Shown: positions 1 to 5,946, counted from the stretch's first letter. The stretch is DNA of 5,946 nt from Thermoleophilia bacterium UBA5186 (GCA_002413095.1 DHWI01000142.1:688-6633); one strand, 5' to 3'. The notes: generated by a model not told the origin, from the letters alone. Numbers and translations are program-made.

Positions 1-1
1 G

Positions 2-35
2 GCCCCGGGACAGGGCTGCGCTGGGCACCCGGGGC
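2..35 (-). terminator. Possible terminator-like GC hairpin downstream of maf
   Basis: GCCCCGGG at 2-9 and CCCGGGGC at 28-35 form a perfect 8-bp inverted repeat with an 18-base spacer. It lies about 34 bases past the maf stop in the direction of transcription. A hairpin in the maf transcript here would suit the end of the gene set, or protect the 3' end. There is no visible U-tract, because the sequence on that side runs out of the window one base later, and the loop is long for a classic intrinsic terminator. It could also be chance in such GC-rich DNA, or belong to a gene beyond the edge. Confidence 0.35.
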
Positions 36-69
36 TGAGAGCGGCGGGCGAGATGGGCGACGAGCCGAT

Positions 70-663
70 TCAGCCGAAGCGGTATAGGCCCGGGAAACGC
101 TCCGCGAGCAGCCGCACGAGCAACGCGGCCGGCAATCCGACGACGTTCAGATAGTCGCCTTCGATGCGGCGCACGAGCGCTGCGCCGAGACCCTGGATCG
201 CGTAGCCGCCCGCGCGCCCCTCCCACTCGCCGCTCGCGACATACGCGCCCAGATCGCGCGGCGTCAGCGTACGAAACGCCACCCGCGTCGCCTCGTGCTC
301 CACGACCTCCCAGCCCGGCGTGACGAGACACAGGCCGGAGACGACCGCGTGCGTCTTGCCGGCGAGCCGCTCCAGCATCTCCTCCGCCTCTGCCGCGCCT
401 GCCGGCTTCCCGTAGATCCGGCCCTGCAACACAACCGCCGTATCGACCCCGAGCACAGGGCGGTCGCCCGCATCACCCGCCAGGGACCGCGCCTTCTCGC
501 GCGCGTGTCCCCGGACGAGCTCGACCGCATCCGCCTCGGGGGGATCGTCCTCGACGTACCGCGGTGCGACGACGTCGAACGGGATCCCGAGCTGCTCCAG
601 AATCGCCCGCCGCTGGGGCGAGGTCGACGCGAGTAGGAGCGGCGGGGCCGGGGGGACGCTCAC
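70..663 (-). CDS. maf: Maf family nucleotide pyrophosphatase
   Basis: Maf proteins hydrolyse non-canonical or modified nucleoside triphosphates (dTTP/UTP-type or 7-methyl-GTP-type) to monophosphates and PPi, protecting nucleic acids; older work linked them to septum formation. With the GTG at 663 the protein has 197 residues, the family norm. Signature elements are LLLASTSPQRRAIL (9-22) with the phosphate-binding RR at 18-19, REKA (55-58), LGVDTAVV (71-78) with conserved Asp74, IYGKP (83-87), GRAGGYAIQG (149-158) and EGDYLNVVGLP (168-178). The Gln in YAIQG argues for the dTTP/UTP branch, but Arg150 replaces the usual Lys of DKAGAYGIQG and ASTSPQRR resembles the other branch, so specificity is unsettled. 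The start choice is supported by the GTGA overlap with the methyltransferase stop and a modest AAGG four bases ahead; an extended frame further upstream lies inside the methyltransferase gene and is spurious. It is the last identifiable gene of the set in this window. Confidence 0.95.
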   Translation of the reverse strand: MSVPPAPPLLLASTSPQRRAILEQLGIPFDVVAPRYVEDDPPEADAVELVRGHAREKARSLAGDAGDRPVLGVDTAVVLQGRIYGKPAGAAEAEEMLERLAGKTHAVVSGLCLVTPGWEVVEHEATRVAFRTLTPRDLGAYVASGEWEGRAGGYAIQGLGAALVRRIEGDYLNVVGLPAALLVRLLAERFPGLYRFG

Positions 664-1439
664 GCGACCTTGCGCGCCCGCCAGATCTCCTCGACGGGCC
701 ACTTCCTCGACCACTCCGGCGAGAACCCGTAATACGTGTGCTCCGGCGTCGATTCCGTCGCGAACAGCTCGACGAGATCGATGACCTCGAAGCCGTTCGA
801 CCGGAGGAGCCGCACCCAGTCGCCGTGGCCGAGCTGGAACTCGATCTCGAAGTCGGGCTCGCGCCATTCGAGCCGATGCAGCCCGAGCTGCGGCCGCTGC
901 AGGGTCTCGGACGGCGGCCCGTCGTTGGTCGCACAGAGGACGGCCAGGGTCGAGTTCCGGAGGAAGATGAGCTCGCCACCCGGCCGCAGGAGCCGCGCCG
1001 CCTCGGGAATCCACTTGTACGGGTCGCACCAGATCGAGGCGCCATACTCGGAATGGACGATGTCGAACGACGCGTCCGGGAGACCGGTTTCCTCCGCGTT
1101 CGCCTCAATCAGCTCGAGACCGAGCCCGAACTCGGCATTCATCCGCCGCGCCGTCTCGAGCTGCGCAGGCGTGACGTCGACGCCGACGACCCGTGCGGCC
1201 CCGCGCCTCTTCAGCCAGGCGCTGAAGTAGGCCGTTCCGCACCCCAGCTCGACGATGTCCTTGCCGGCGATGTCCGGAAGGAGTTGCACGTCGGCCTCCC
1301 GGGCCCCCGCCATGCCCCAGGTGATCTCCTCCTCCGCCCACGCGTCGTGCGCGCGGCGGTCGGTGTACTCGGCGTTCTTCTTCGTCCAGTTGTCGCGGTT
1401 GACGACCGCGTAGTCCGGCAGGTCAGACGAGCTCGTCAT
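660..1439 (-). CDS. Class I SAM-dependent methyltransferase, substrate unknown
   Basis: This 259-residue soluble protein has the Rossmann-fold methyltransferase signature: motif [14 protein letters not shown] at 61-73 (SAM-binding glycine loop), the acidic end of strand 2 in [11 protein letters not shown] at 84-94 (Asp88, ribose contact), [17 protein letters not shown] at 112-128 (adenine contact region), and [11 protein letters not shown] at 150-160. The N-terminal 45 residues, rich in Trp, Tyr and charged residues ([12 protein letters not shown], then EEEITWG), form a cap-like region ahead of the core. The C-terminal part from about 170 is also aromatic and ends near EIWRARKVA. This general layout is shared by methyltransferases acting on small molecules, quinone precursors or lipids, and the motifs do not choose between them. 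The ATG at 1439 overlaps the end of ndk by 17 bp, and its TGA overlaps the maf GTG as GTGA. Its placement between ndk and maf suggests co-expression, not necessarily a nucleotide substrate. No specific gene symbol is justified. Confidence 0.9.
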   Translation of the reverse strand: MTSSSDLPDYAVVNRDNWTKKNAEYTDRRAHDAWAEEEITWGMAGAREADVQLLPDIAGKDIVELGCGTAYFSAWLKRRGAARVVGVDVTPAQLETARRMNAEFGLGLELIEANAEETGLPDASFDIVHSEYGASIWCDPYKWIPEAARLLRPGGELIFLRNSTLAVLCATNDGPPSETLQRPQLGLHRLEWREPDFEIEFQLGHGDWVRLLRSNGFEVIDLVELFATESTPEHTYYGFSPEWSRKWPVEEIWRARKVA

Positions 1440-1842
1440 CGCCGAACCAGAGCGCGATCTCCCGCTCTGCCGACTCGGGGGAATCGGAGCCGTGCACGAG
1501 GTTGTTCGGCATCGCGAGCGCGAGATCTCCCCGGATCGTCCCGGGTGCGGCGTCGGCCGGATTCGTCGCGCCGATCGTCGTCCGCAGCGTCGCGATCGCC
1601 CCCTCCCCTTCGACGACGAGGGCCAGCGTCGGCCCAGAGGTGATGAAGTCGACCAGCTCGCCGAAGAACGGCTTCTCGCGATGCTCCGCGTAGTGCTCTT
1701 CGCCGAGCGCGCGGTCGACGCTCAGCAGCTTCGCGGCGCGCAGCGTGAAGCCGCGTCGCTCGATCCGGCCGAGGATCTCCCCGGCGAGCGAGCGCTCGAC
1801 CGCATCCGGCTTGATCAGGATCAGACTACGTTCCATGGCCAT
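1423..1842 (-). CDS. ndk: Nucleoside diphosphate kinase (NDK)
   Basis: NDK moves the gamma-phosphate from ATP to any NDP through a phosphohistidine, balancing cytoplasmic NTP and dNTP pools. From the ATG at 1842 it has 139 residues, the normal family length. Visible hallmarks are the N-terminal strand [12 protein letters not shown] (4-15) with phosphate-contacting Lys11, [11 protein letters not shown] (50-60), FITSGP (66-71), [16 protein letters not shown] (91-106), and the active-site block [16 protein letters not shown] (114-129) with catalytic His117. Residues 107-113 (LALAMPN) differ from the usual FGL-type sequence between RGD and NLVHGSDS. A second ATG at 1836 gives [13 protein letters not shown], the most typical family start, and is equally possible; an upstream GTG at 1887 would add an unusual Arg-rich extension. 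No clear ribosome-binding site separates these. It follows the 98-base gap and overlaps the methyltransferase by 17 bp. It shares the nucleotide-pool theme with maf two genes on. Confidence 0.96.
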   Translation of the reverse strand: MAMERSLILIKPDAVERSLAGEILGRIERRGFTLRAAKLLSVDRALGEEHYAEHREKPFFGELVDFITSGPTLALVVEGEGAIATLRTTIGATNPADAAPGTIRGDLALAMPNNLVHGSDSPESAEREIALWFGDDELV

Positions 1843-1940
1843 TGGGTAGCTGACGCGGAGTCGGTGTCGGACGGTCGTTCGCGCCACTTCGGGTGTGACC
1901 AGAACGCGTAGCGTGCTCGACCGCCATCGGGCGGCGGAGT
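1843..1940. other. 98-base gap, the only real space between genes in the window
   Basis: This lies between the zinc-ribbon stop and the ndk start. Next to the upstream stop is a small inverted repeat, CCGCC at 1921-1925 and GGCGG at 1930-1934 with a 4-base loop, not followed by a T run on the minus strand. I found no convincing -35/-10 pair and no strong Shine-Dalgarno ahead of ndk. It is the likeliest place for an internal promoter or a transcript boundary, but only because of its position. In the ndk frame it is open back to a GTG at 1887, which would add 15 residues that are not typical of the kinase family. Confidence 0.3.
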
Positions 1941-2513
1941 CTACTCGCTGCTGCGGAGGCGGCGGCGCGCTGCCGCGGCGTCGAACGTGTCCTCGACGGA
2001 CTGCTCGATCTGGGCGGACCCGACGCGCTGGCCGAGGGCGATCGACGACGGCGAGTCGACCGGCGTCTCACAGAACGGGCAGACCTGCCACAGCGCCTCC
2101 AGCGGCGCCTTGCAGTTCACGCACGACTGCTTCAACTTCGTCGTGCAGACGGGGCAGATGAGGAACGAAGCGTCCACCTCCGCGCGGCAGACCGGGCAGT
2201 GCAGGTCACGACGCGCGAGCCGCGTCTCCATCGCCTTGATCTCGAGCTCGCGCTCACGCACGTCGGCCATGTACTCCGGCGGCCGGAAGAGCATGTACAC
2301 GAGCGGGCCGATGAACGGCGGGACGATCCCGAGGATCACAGCCATCATGACGAGCCACGGATCCTCGATCCGACGTCGCGCGTCTTTGTAGACCCAGAAG
2401 ACGGTCGCCGCGTAGAAGACGACCACGAAGAACAGCGTGAGCGACTGGGTCACACGCCACGCCGCAGAGCTGAAGAAGTCGTGCAGGCTGCTGAACGCGC
2501 TCGCCGTGATCAC
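1941..2513 (-). CDS. Membrane-anchored double zinc-ribbon protein, function unknown
   Basis: This 190-residue protein has two membrane segments, about 24-42 and 53-76, joined by a charged loop ([11 protein letters not shown]), followed by a charged stretch at 77-104 that may form a helix. Eight cysteines come next as four CxxC knuckles: C106/C109, C120/C123, C131/C134 and C145/C148. The two halves both have the spacing C-x2-C-x10-C-x2-C, with seven residues between them, the layout of a double zinc ribbon. The tail after 150 is polar and probably disordered. The WVYKDARRR and [16 protein letters not shown] segments resemble the two-helix module of PLDc_N-type proteins. By the positive-inside rule the Arg-rich loop and zinc ribbons would not both be cytoplasmic unless one segment is re-entrant, so the topology is uncertain. 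The GTG start at 2513 overlaps the mini-protein stop as GTGA; a later GTG at residue 21 is possible but would cut close to the first helix. Such ribbons often mediate protein or nucleic-acid contacts, but no target can be named. Confidence 0.85.
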   Translation of the reverse strand: MITASAFSSLHDFFSSAAWRVTQSLTLFFVVVFYAATVFWVYKDARRRIEDPWLVMMAVILGIVPPFIGPLVYMLFRPPEYMADVRERELEIKAMETRLARRDLHCPVCRAEVDASFLICPVCTTKLKQSCVNCKAPLEALWQVCPFCETPVDSPSSIALGQRVGSAQIEQSVEDTFDAAAARRRLRSSE

Positions 2514-2623
2514 AGGAGGAGCTTTCCGATCATGTAGCCGGCACCGAATGCAAGCCCGACGATCGCCAGGACGACGAAGGCCGCGAGCGCGAGGACTCCG
2601 GCGGTCTGTCCACCACGGCTCAT
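2510..2623 (-). CDS. 37-residue single-pass membrane mini-protein, function unknown
   Basis: I do not recognise a named family. The ATG at 2623 gives 37 residues: a short polar N-terminus (MSRGGQ), then a hydrophobic stretch at about 8-33 and the end MIGKLLL. Arg3 and Lys34 flank the membrane span. Small-residue spacing G23/G27 and G29/G33 matches GxxxG-type helix packing, which could favour dimerisation or binding to another membrane helix. It starts 10 bases after the folC stop, and its TGA overlaps the GTG of the next gene as GTGA, so translation of the two is probably coupled. A GTG at 2641, overlapping the folC end by 8 bp, would add six residues; no Shine-Dalgarno sequence favours either start. 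The reading is supported by its fit between two genes on the same strand and by its clean membrane profile, both inferences. Role unknown; a partner of the zinc-ribbon membrane protein is the obvious hypothesis. Confidence 0.68.
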   Translation of the reverse strand: MSRGGQTAGVLALAAFVVLAIVGLAFGAGYMIGKLLL

Positions 2624-2633
2624 GGTACGGGTT

Positions 2634-3671
2634 CTAGCCACCAGCAGAGAGATCGGCAAGGAGATAGAGCGACCCGGTGACGAGGACGGCGCCGGCCGGT
2701 CCGGCGAGCTCGCGGGCTCGACCAAGTGCAGCCACGGGGTCGGCGATTGACTCGACATGCTCGAAGTACGGTTCGGCGCGGGCGGCGAGTTCCTTTGCGG
2801 CGAGCGAACGCGAATTCGAGGACTCGGTCGCGACGAGGACGCCGCCGGCGCCGCGCAGGCGCTCGAGGATTCCCTCCGCATCCTTGTCGTCGAGGATCGA
2901 GATGCAGAGAACGTAGTCGTCCCGCTCGAGCTGCCCGACGAGCCAAGCTGCAGCGTCAGGCGTGTGCGCACCGTCCCAGACCTCCTCTCCTCGATGCTCG
3001 AGCCGTCCGGGGAGCCGGACATCAACCTCCTGCTCGATCCGACGCCCGAGAAACGCCTCTGCCGTCTCGCGGGCGCCGCCCAGGCGTACGTCGTTCGCCG
3101 CGACGAGATGCGCCCACTCGCCTTCGCCGAGAACGACGATCGCTTCGGGTGTTGCGACGGCGAGCTTCTCGCCCGCGATCGCCTCGCGCGTGTCACCCAG
3201 CACGTCTGTGTGCTCGAGGCCGACGTTCGTCAGGTGGACGACGCGACCGTGGATCGTGTTCGTCGCATCGAGCCGCCCGCCGAGCCCCGCCTCGACGACC
3301 GCGGCGTCGACGCCCTGCGCCGCGAACTCCGCCAGCGCGGCGGCCGTCAGCACCTCGAACTGGGTCGCGCCCTCCGCGTGCGCGCGGACGCGCTCGAGCG
3401 CCTGTACGAGCGTCGCAGGATCCGTGTCGAGCCGCTCGTGCCAGCCCGAGACGTGCGGGGAGGTATAGGCGCCGACGTGGAGCCCCTCGGCCCGCAGCAG
3501 CTCGGCGATCGTCCGAGTCGCCGTGGACTTGCCCTTCGTCCCGACCACGTGGATCGAGGGGAACCGGCGCTGCGGCTCGCCTAGATCGGCAAGCAGGCGC
3601 TGCATCCGCTCGAGCCCGAACTCCTCCGGCCACGGCGAGAGCGACTCGAGCCAGTCAACCGCCGATCGCAT
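2634..3671 (-). CDS. folC: Bifunctional folylpolyglutamate / dihydrofolate synthase (FolC), short form
   Basis: FolC adds glutamate to folates with ATP (and in many bacteria to dihydropteroate), retaining them in the cytoplasm. It belongs to the Mur-ligase-like superfamily. The ATG at 3671 gives 345 residues and a 17-bp overlap with the end of valS, the same order seen in many bacteria. The ATP-binding loop GTKGKST is at 44-50, TSPH at 70-73, EAGLGGRLDATN at 127-138, GLEHTDVLG at 151-159 with the EK of the Mur-type lysine loop at 168-169, PGRLE at 221-225, and DGAHTP at 233-238 (usually DGAHNP). The C-terminal Rossmann-like domain runs from about 226 to the end. It is clearly shorter than the usual 420-450 residues. 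The loss is mainly between about 175 and 220, where the usual HQ-x2-NA segment is not recognisable. The frame is unbroken, so this looks like a compact version rather than decay. Only a weak GAG precedes the start. The substrate range cannot be told from sequence. Confidence 0.92.
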   Translation of the reverse strand: MRSAVDWLESLSPWPEEFGLERMQRLLADLGEPQRRFPSIHVVGTKGKSTATRTIAELLRAEGLHVGAYTSPHVSGWHERLDTDPATLVQALERVRAHAEGATQFEVLTAAALAEFAAQGVDAAVVEAGLGGRLDATNTIHGRVVHLTNVGLEHTDVLGDTREAIAGEKLAVATPEAIVVLGEGEWAHLVAANDVRLGGARETAEAFLGRRIEQEVDVRLPGRLEHRGEEVWDGAHTPDAAAWLVGQLERDDYVLCISILDDKDAEGILERLRGAGGVLVATESSNSRSLAAKELAARAEPYFEHVESIADPVAALGRARELAGPAGAVLVTGSLYLLADLSAGG

Positions 3672-5946
3672 CGAGCTCGCGCCGGTAGCGGGCGAGCTTC
3701 TCGCGCTCGGCCTCGACGACCTGCGGCGGCGCGCTGCCCACAAAGCGCTCGTTCGCCAGCATGCCCTCCGCGCGGGCGATCTCCCGGCGCAGGCGCTCGA
3801 TCTCGGCCGACGCGTCACCGTTTCCTGGAACCGTGCGCTCGGGCTTCACGACCGCGTCGAAGATACGCTTCTCCTCGCCTTCGAGCTTCGGGAGGACGCC
3901 GCTCCGCCTGAAGATCGCCGCCGCTTCCTGGACGGCCGCCAGCGCATCCGCCTCCGCGTCGTCGCCCGCCTCTGGCCACCGCGCCACGATCAACCGCGTC
4001 TCGCGGGCGGGCAGGTTCGACCAGATCTCCTCCGTCACGTGCGGCATCGCGGGATGCAGAAGCTTCAGCAGCCGTTCGAGCGCCGCGACCGCGGTCGCGC
4101 GCGCGTCGGCGTCGCCCTCGTAGAGCCGCTGCTTCACGGCCTCCGCGTACCAGTCGCAGAAGTCGTCGAACGTGACGCGGTAGAGCTCTGTGACGAGGTG
4201 CGAGAAGTCGAACTCGCCGAGCATGCGCTCGAGCTCGCGCTGCGTCTGCGAGAGCCGCGCGAGGATCCAGCGCTCCTCGAGCGTGCGCGGCCGCTCCTCG
4301 GGAGAGGCGCCCTCGGTTGCCTGCAGGATCAGCCGCGCGACGTTCCACAGCTTGTTCGCGAGCTTGCGGCCCTCCTCGATCGCCCCCTCCGAGAAGCGCA
4401 CGTCCTGCGAGGACGCCATCTTCATCAGGCCGTACCGCGTCGCGTCCGCACCGTAGGCGTCCATCGCCGCCAGCGGGTTCATCCCGGTGCCGAGGCTCTT
4501 CGACATCCGGCCTCCCGTGGGCGCGTGCACGAGCGAATGGATCACGACGTCATGGAACGGGACGTCGCCCATCATCTCGATCCCGGTGAAGATCATCCGG
4601 TTCTCCCAGAGCCGGATGATGTCCCGCGCGGTCGTGTTCATATGGCCCGGGTAGAAAGCGCGAAGATCCTCGGTGTCCTCGGGCCAGCCGAGCGTCGCGA
4701 ACGGCCAGAGCGCCGACGAGAACCACGTGTCGAGCACGTCCGTCGAGCGCGTCAGCTCGCGGGAGCCGCATTGGGCGCACGCGTCCGGCTCGGTCTCCTC
4801 GACGGTCTCGTGCCCCTCCGGGCATTCCCAAACGGGCAGCTGATGCCCCCACCAGATCTGGCGGGAGATGTTCCAGTCGGGCGCGTCCTCGAGAGACGAG
4901 ACCGCGAACCGGTGCTGCGACTCGGGGTGGTAGCGGACGCGGCCCGACCGGAGCGCTTCGAGCGCGGGCCGCTTCAGCTCGTCCATCGCGCACCACCACT
5001 GCAAGGAGATGAGCGGCTCGATCCGGCTCCCGCAGCGGCTGCAGAGGGCCACCGTGTGCCGGTACGACTCGCGCTTCTCGAGCTGGTCGTGCTGCTTGAG
5101 CCAGTCGAGGACTCGCGTCTCCGCCTCCTCCTGGTTCAGCCCGGCGAGCTCGCCGGCGTTCTCGTTCATCCGGCCGTCCGGCCCGATCACGGTGAGCTCG
5201 GGGAGACCGTGGTCGCGGCCGAGCTCGTAGTCGAGCGGATCGTGGCCCGGCGTCACCTTCAGGGCGCCCGTGCCGAAATCCTGGTCGACCCGCTCGTCGG
5301 CGATCACGGGCACGCGGCGCTCGACCACCGGCACCACCACCTCGCGGCCCACGAGCTCGCGGTAGCGCTCGTCGTCGGGATGCACGGCAACAGCCACGTC
5401 GCCGAGGATCGTGGGCGGACGCACGGTCGCGACCGTGATGTGCCCGTCGCCGTCGGCGAGCGGGTAGCGCACGTAGGTGAGCGCGTCGTCCACCTCCTCG
5501 TGCTGGAGCTCCAGATCCGAGAGCGACGTCTGGTGAAACGGGCACCAGTTGATGATCCGGTTCGCGCGGTAGATCCAGCCCTTCCGATGCAGGTGGACGA
5601 AGAACCGCATGACCGCGCGGATGTAGGCGTCGTCCATCGTGAAGCGCTCGCGACGGTAGTCGAGCGACGCGCCGATCCGCCTGAACTGGAACATGATCTT
5701 GCCGCCGTACTCGCGCAACCATTCCCAGACGAGCTCGACGAACGCCTCTCGGCCCAGCTCCTGCCGGCTCTTGCCCTGGCTCGCGAGGTGCCGCTCGACC
5801 GCGTTTTGGGTCGCGATGCCCGCATGGTCGTAGCCGGGCTGGAAGAGGACGTTGTACCCCTGCATTCGCTTCGTGCGGACGATCGTGTCCGCGAGGCTGA
5901 GCTGCAGCGCGTGACCCATGTGCAGGTCGCCGGTCACGTTCGGCGG
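3655..5946 (-). CDS. valS: Valyl-tRNA synthetase (ValRS), 5'-partial at the window edge
   Basis: This cytoplasmic class I enzyme charges tRNA-Val with valine and hydrolyses mischarged threonine. The frame is open through the window edge, reading PPNVTGDLHMGHA, the family's catalytic start region, so the N-terminus (perhaps 40-50 residues) lies outside. The GTG at 5937 is the internal Val of PNVTG, not a start. Numbering that Val as 1, the HIGH-type motif HMGH is at 6-9, the CP1 editing insertion spans roughly 140-290 with FGTGALKVTPGHD at 221-233, the KMSKS loop is RMSKS at 477-481, the anticodon-binding helical domain is about 555-665, and a C-terminal coiled coil is 711-757. Zinc-type pairs are C132/H135 with C299/C302, and C372/H376 with C387/C390. 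Oddities are Arg for the first Lys of KMSKS, VRPPT where most ValRS have TRPET, and a short linker before the coiled coil. The TGA stop lies inside folC (17-bp overlap). Identity is very secure. Confidence 0.97.
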   Translation of the reverse strand, partial: PPNVTGDLHMGHALQLSLADTIVRTKRMQGYNVLFQPGYDHAGIATQNAVERHLASQGKSRQELGREAFVELVWEWLREYGGKIMFQFRRIGASLDYRRERFTMDDAYIRAVMRFFVHLHRKGWIYRANRIINWCPFHQTSLSDLELQHEEVDDALTYVRYPLADGDGHITVATVRPPTILGDVAVAVHPDDERYRELVGREVVVPVVERRVPVIADERVDQDFGTGALKVTPGHDPLDYELGRDHGLPELTVIGPDGRMNENAGELAGLNQEEAETRVLDWLKQHDQLEKRESYRHTVALCSRCGSRIEPLISLQWWCAMDELKRPALEALRSGRVRYHPESQHRFAVSSLEDAPDWNISRQIWWGHQLPVWECPEGHETVEETEPDACAQCGSRELTRSTDVLDTWFSSALWPFATLGWPEDTEDLRAFYPGHMNTTARDIIRLWENRMIFTGIEMMGDVPFHDVVIHSLVHAPTGGRMSKSLGTGMNPLAAMDAYGADATRYGLMKMASSQDVRFSEGAIEEGRKLANKLWNVARLILQATEGASPEERPRTLEERWILARLSQTQRELERMLGEFDFSHLVTELYRVTFDDFCDWYAEAVKQRLYEGDADARATAVAALERLLKLLHPAMPHVTEEIWSNLPARETRLIVARWPEAGDDAEADALAAVQEAAAIFRRSGVLPKLEGEEKRIFDAVVKPERTVPGNGDASAEIERLRREIARAEGMLANERFVGSAPPQVVEAEREKLARYRRELDAIGG

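Noticed and set aside
1..28. A minus-strand gene starting at the GTG at 28-26 and running out of the window
   Set aside because: Only nine codons are visible, the start sits inside the inverted repeat, and no ribosome-binding site or recognisable sequence supports it.
564..1643. Long plus-strand open frame (359 codons) opposite the methyltransferase and ndk
   Set aside because: Its product is Arg/Pro-rich low-complexity sequence, typical of antisense frames in high-GC genes, and both opposite-strand genes have clear family motifs.
1843..1887. N-terminal extension of ndk from the GTG at 1887
   Set aside because: The added 15 residues are Arg-rich and unlike NDK N-termini, and there is no ribosome-binding site; the ATGs at 1842 or 1836 give the standard length.
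1921..1934. Short CCGCC/GGCGG hairpin after the zinc-ribbon stop as a terminator
   Set aside because: Five base pairs with no T run is expected often by chance at this GC content; kept only as a note on the gap.
2726..3688. Plus-strand open frames opposite folC (one at 2726-3688, another at 2757-3584)
   Set aside because: They mirror folC codons, have no recognisable motifs, and conflict with a well-supported gene over their whole length.
4550..5722. A 390-codon minus-strand frame inside valS
   Set aside because: It is an Arg/Ala-rich frame-shifted shadow of valS, which carries the HIGH, RMSKS, zinc and editing motifs in the other frame.
1..5946. Mobile element, CRISPR array, RNA gene, toxin-antitoxin or defence system
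   Set aside because: No regular repeats, transposase or nuclease motifs, tRNA-like folds or atypical base composition were seen; the window is filled by a tight housekeeping gene set.

Overview
The window is one block of compact, high-GC chromosomal sequence in which every credible gene lies on the minus strand. Read 5'->3' on that strand (high to low coordinates) the order is: valS (5' end outside the window), folC, a 37-residue membrane peptide, a membrane-anchored double zinc-ribbon protein, ndk, a class I SAM-dependent methyltransferase, and maf. The strong G/C preference at third codon positions, GTG starts and gene overlaps suggest an actinobacterium. From memory of similar gene neighbourhoods and of the zinc-ribbon protein, I lean to the class Thermoleophilia (Gaiella/Solirubrobacter relatives), but nothing here proves it.

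Layout: 5946-3655 valyl-tRNA synthetase, truncated only by the window edge; 3671-2634 folylpolyglutamate/dihydrofolate synthase; 2623-2510 single-pass mini-protein; 2513-1941 zinc-ribbon membrane protein; a 98-base gap, the only real one between genes; 1842-1423 nucleoside diphosphate kinase; 1439-660 methyltransferase; 663-70 Maf nucleotide pyrophosphatase; 69-1 no assigned gene, but a perfect 8-bp GC-rich inverted repeat about 34 bases past the maf stop. Neighbouring genes overlap by 17 bp (valS/folC and ndk/methyltransferase) or by 4 bp as GTGA (mini-protein/zinc ribbon and methyltransferase/maf). folC and the mini-protein are 10 bases apart. The 98-base gap divides the block into an upstream and a downstream co-directional set, which could be one transcript or two.

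Functionally this is mostly housekeeping: tRNA charging (valS), folate polyglutamylation (folC), NTP balancing (ndk) and removal of non-canonical nucleotides (maf). The three less understood members are the mini-protein, the zinc-ribbon protein coupled to it, and the methyltransferase. I see no mobile element, CRISPR array, tRNA/rRNA gene, toxin-antitoxin pair or defence system. The points most worth a second look are atypical residues in the ValRS editing and catalytic motifs, the shortened ValRS and FolC, and the mini-protein/zinc-ribbon pair.
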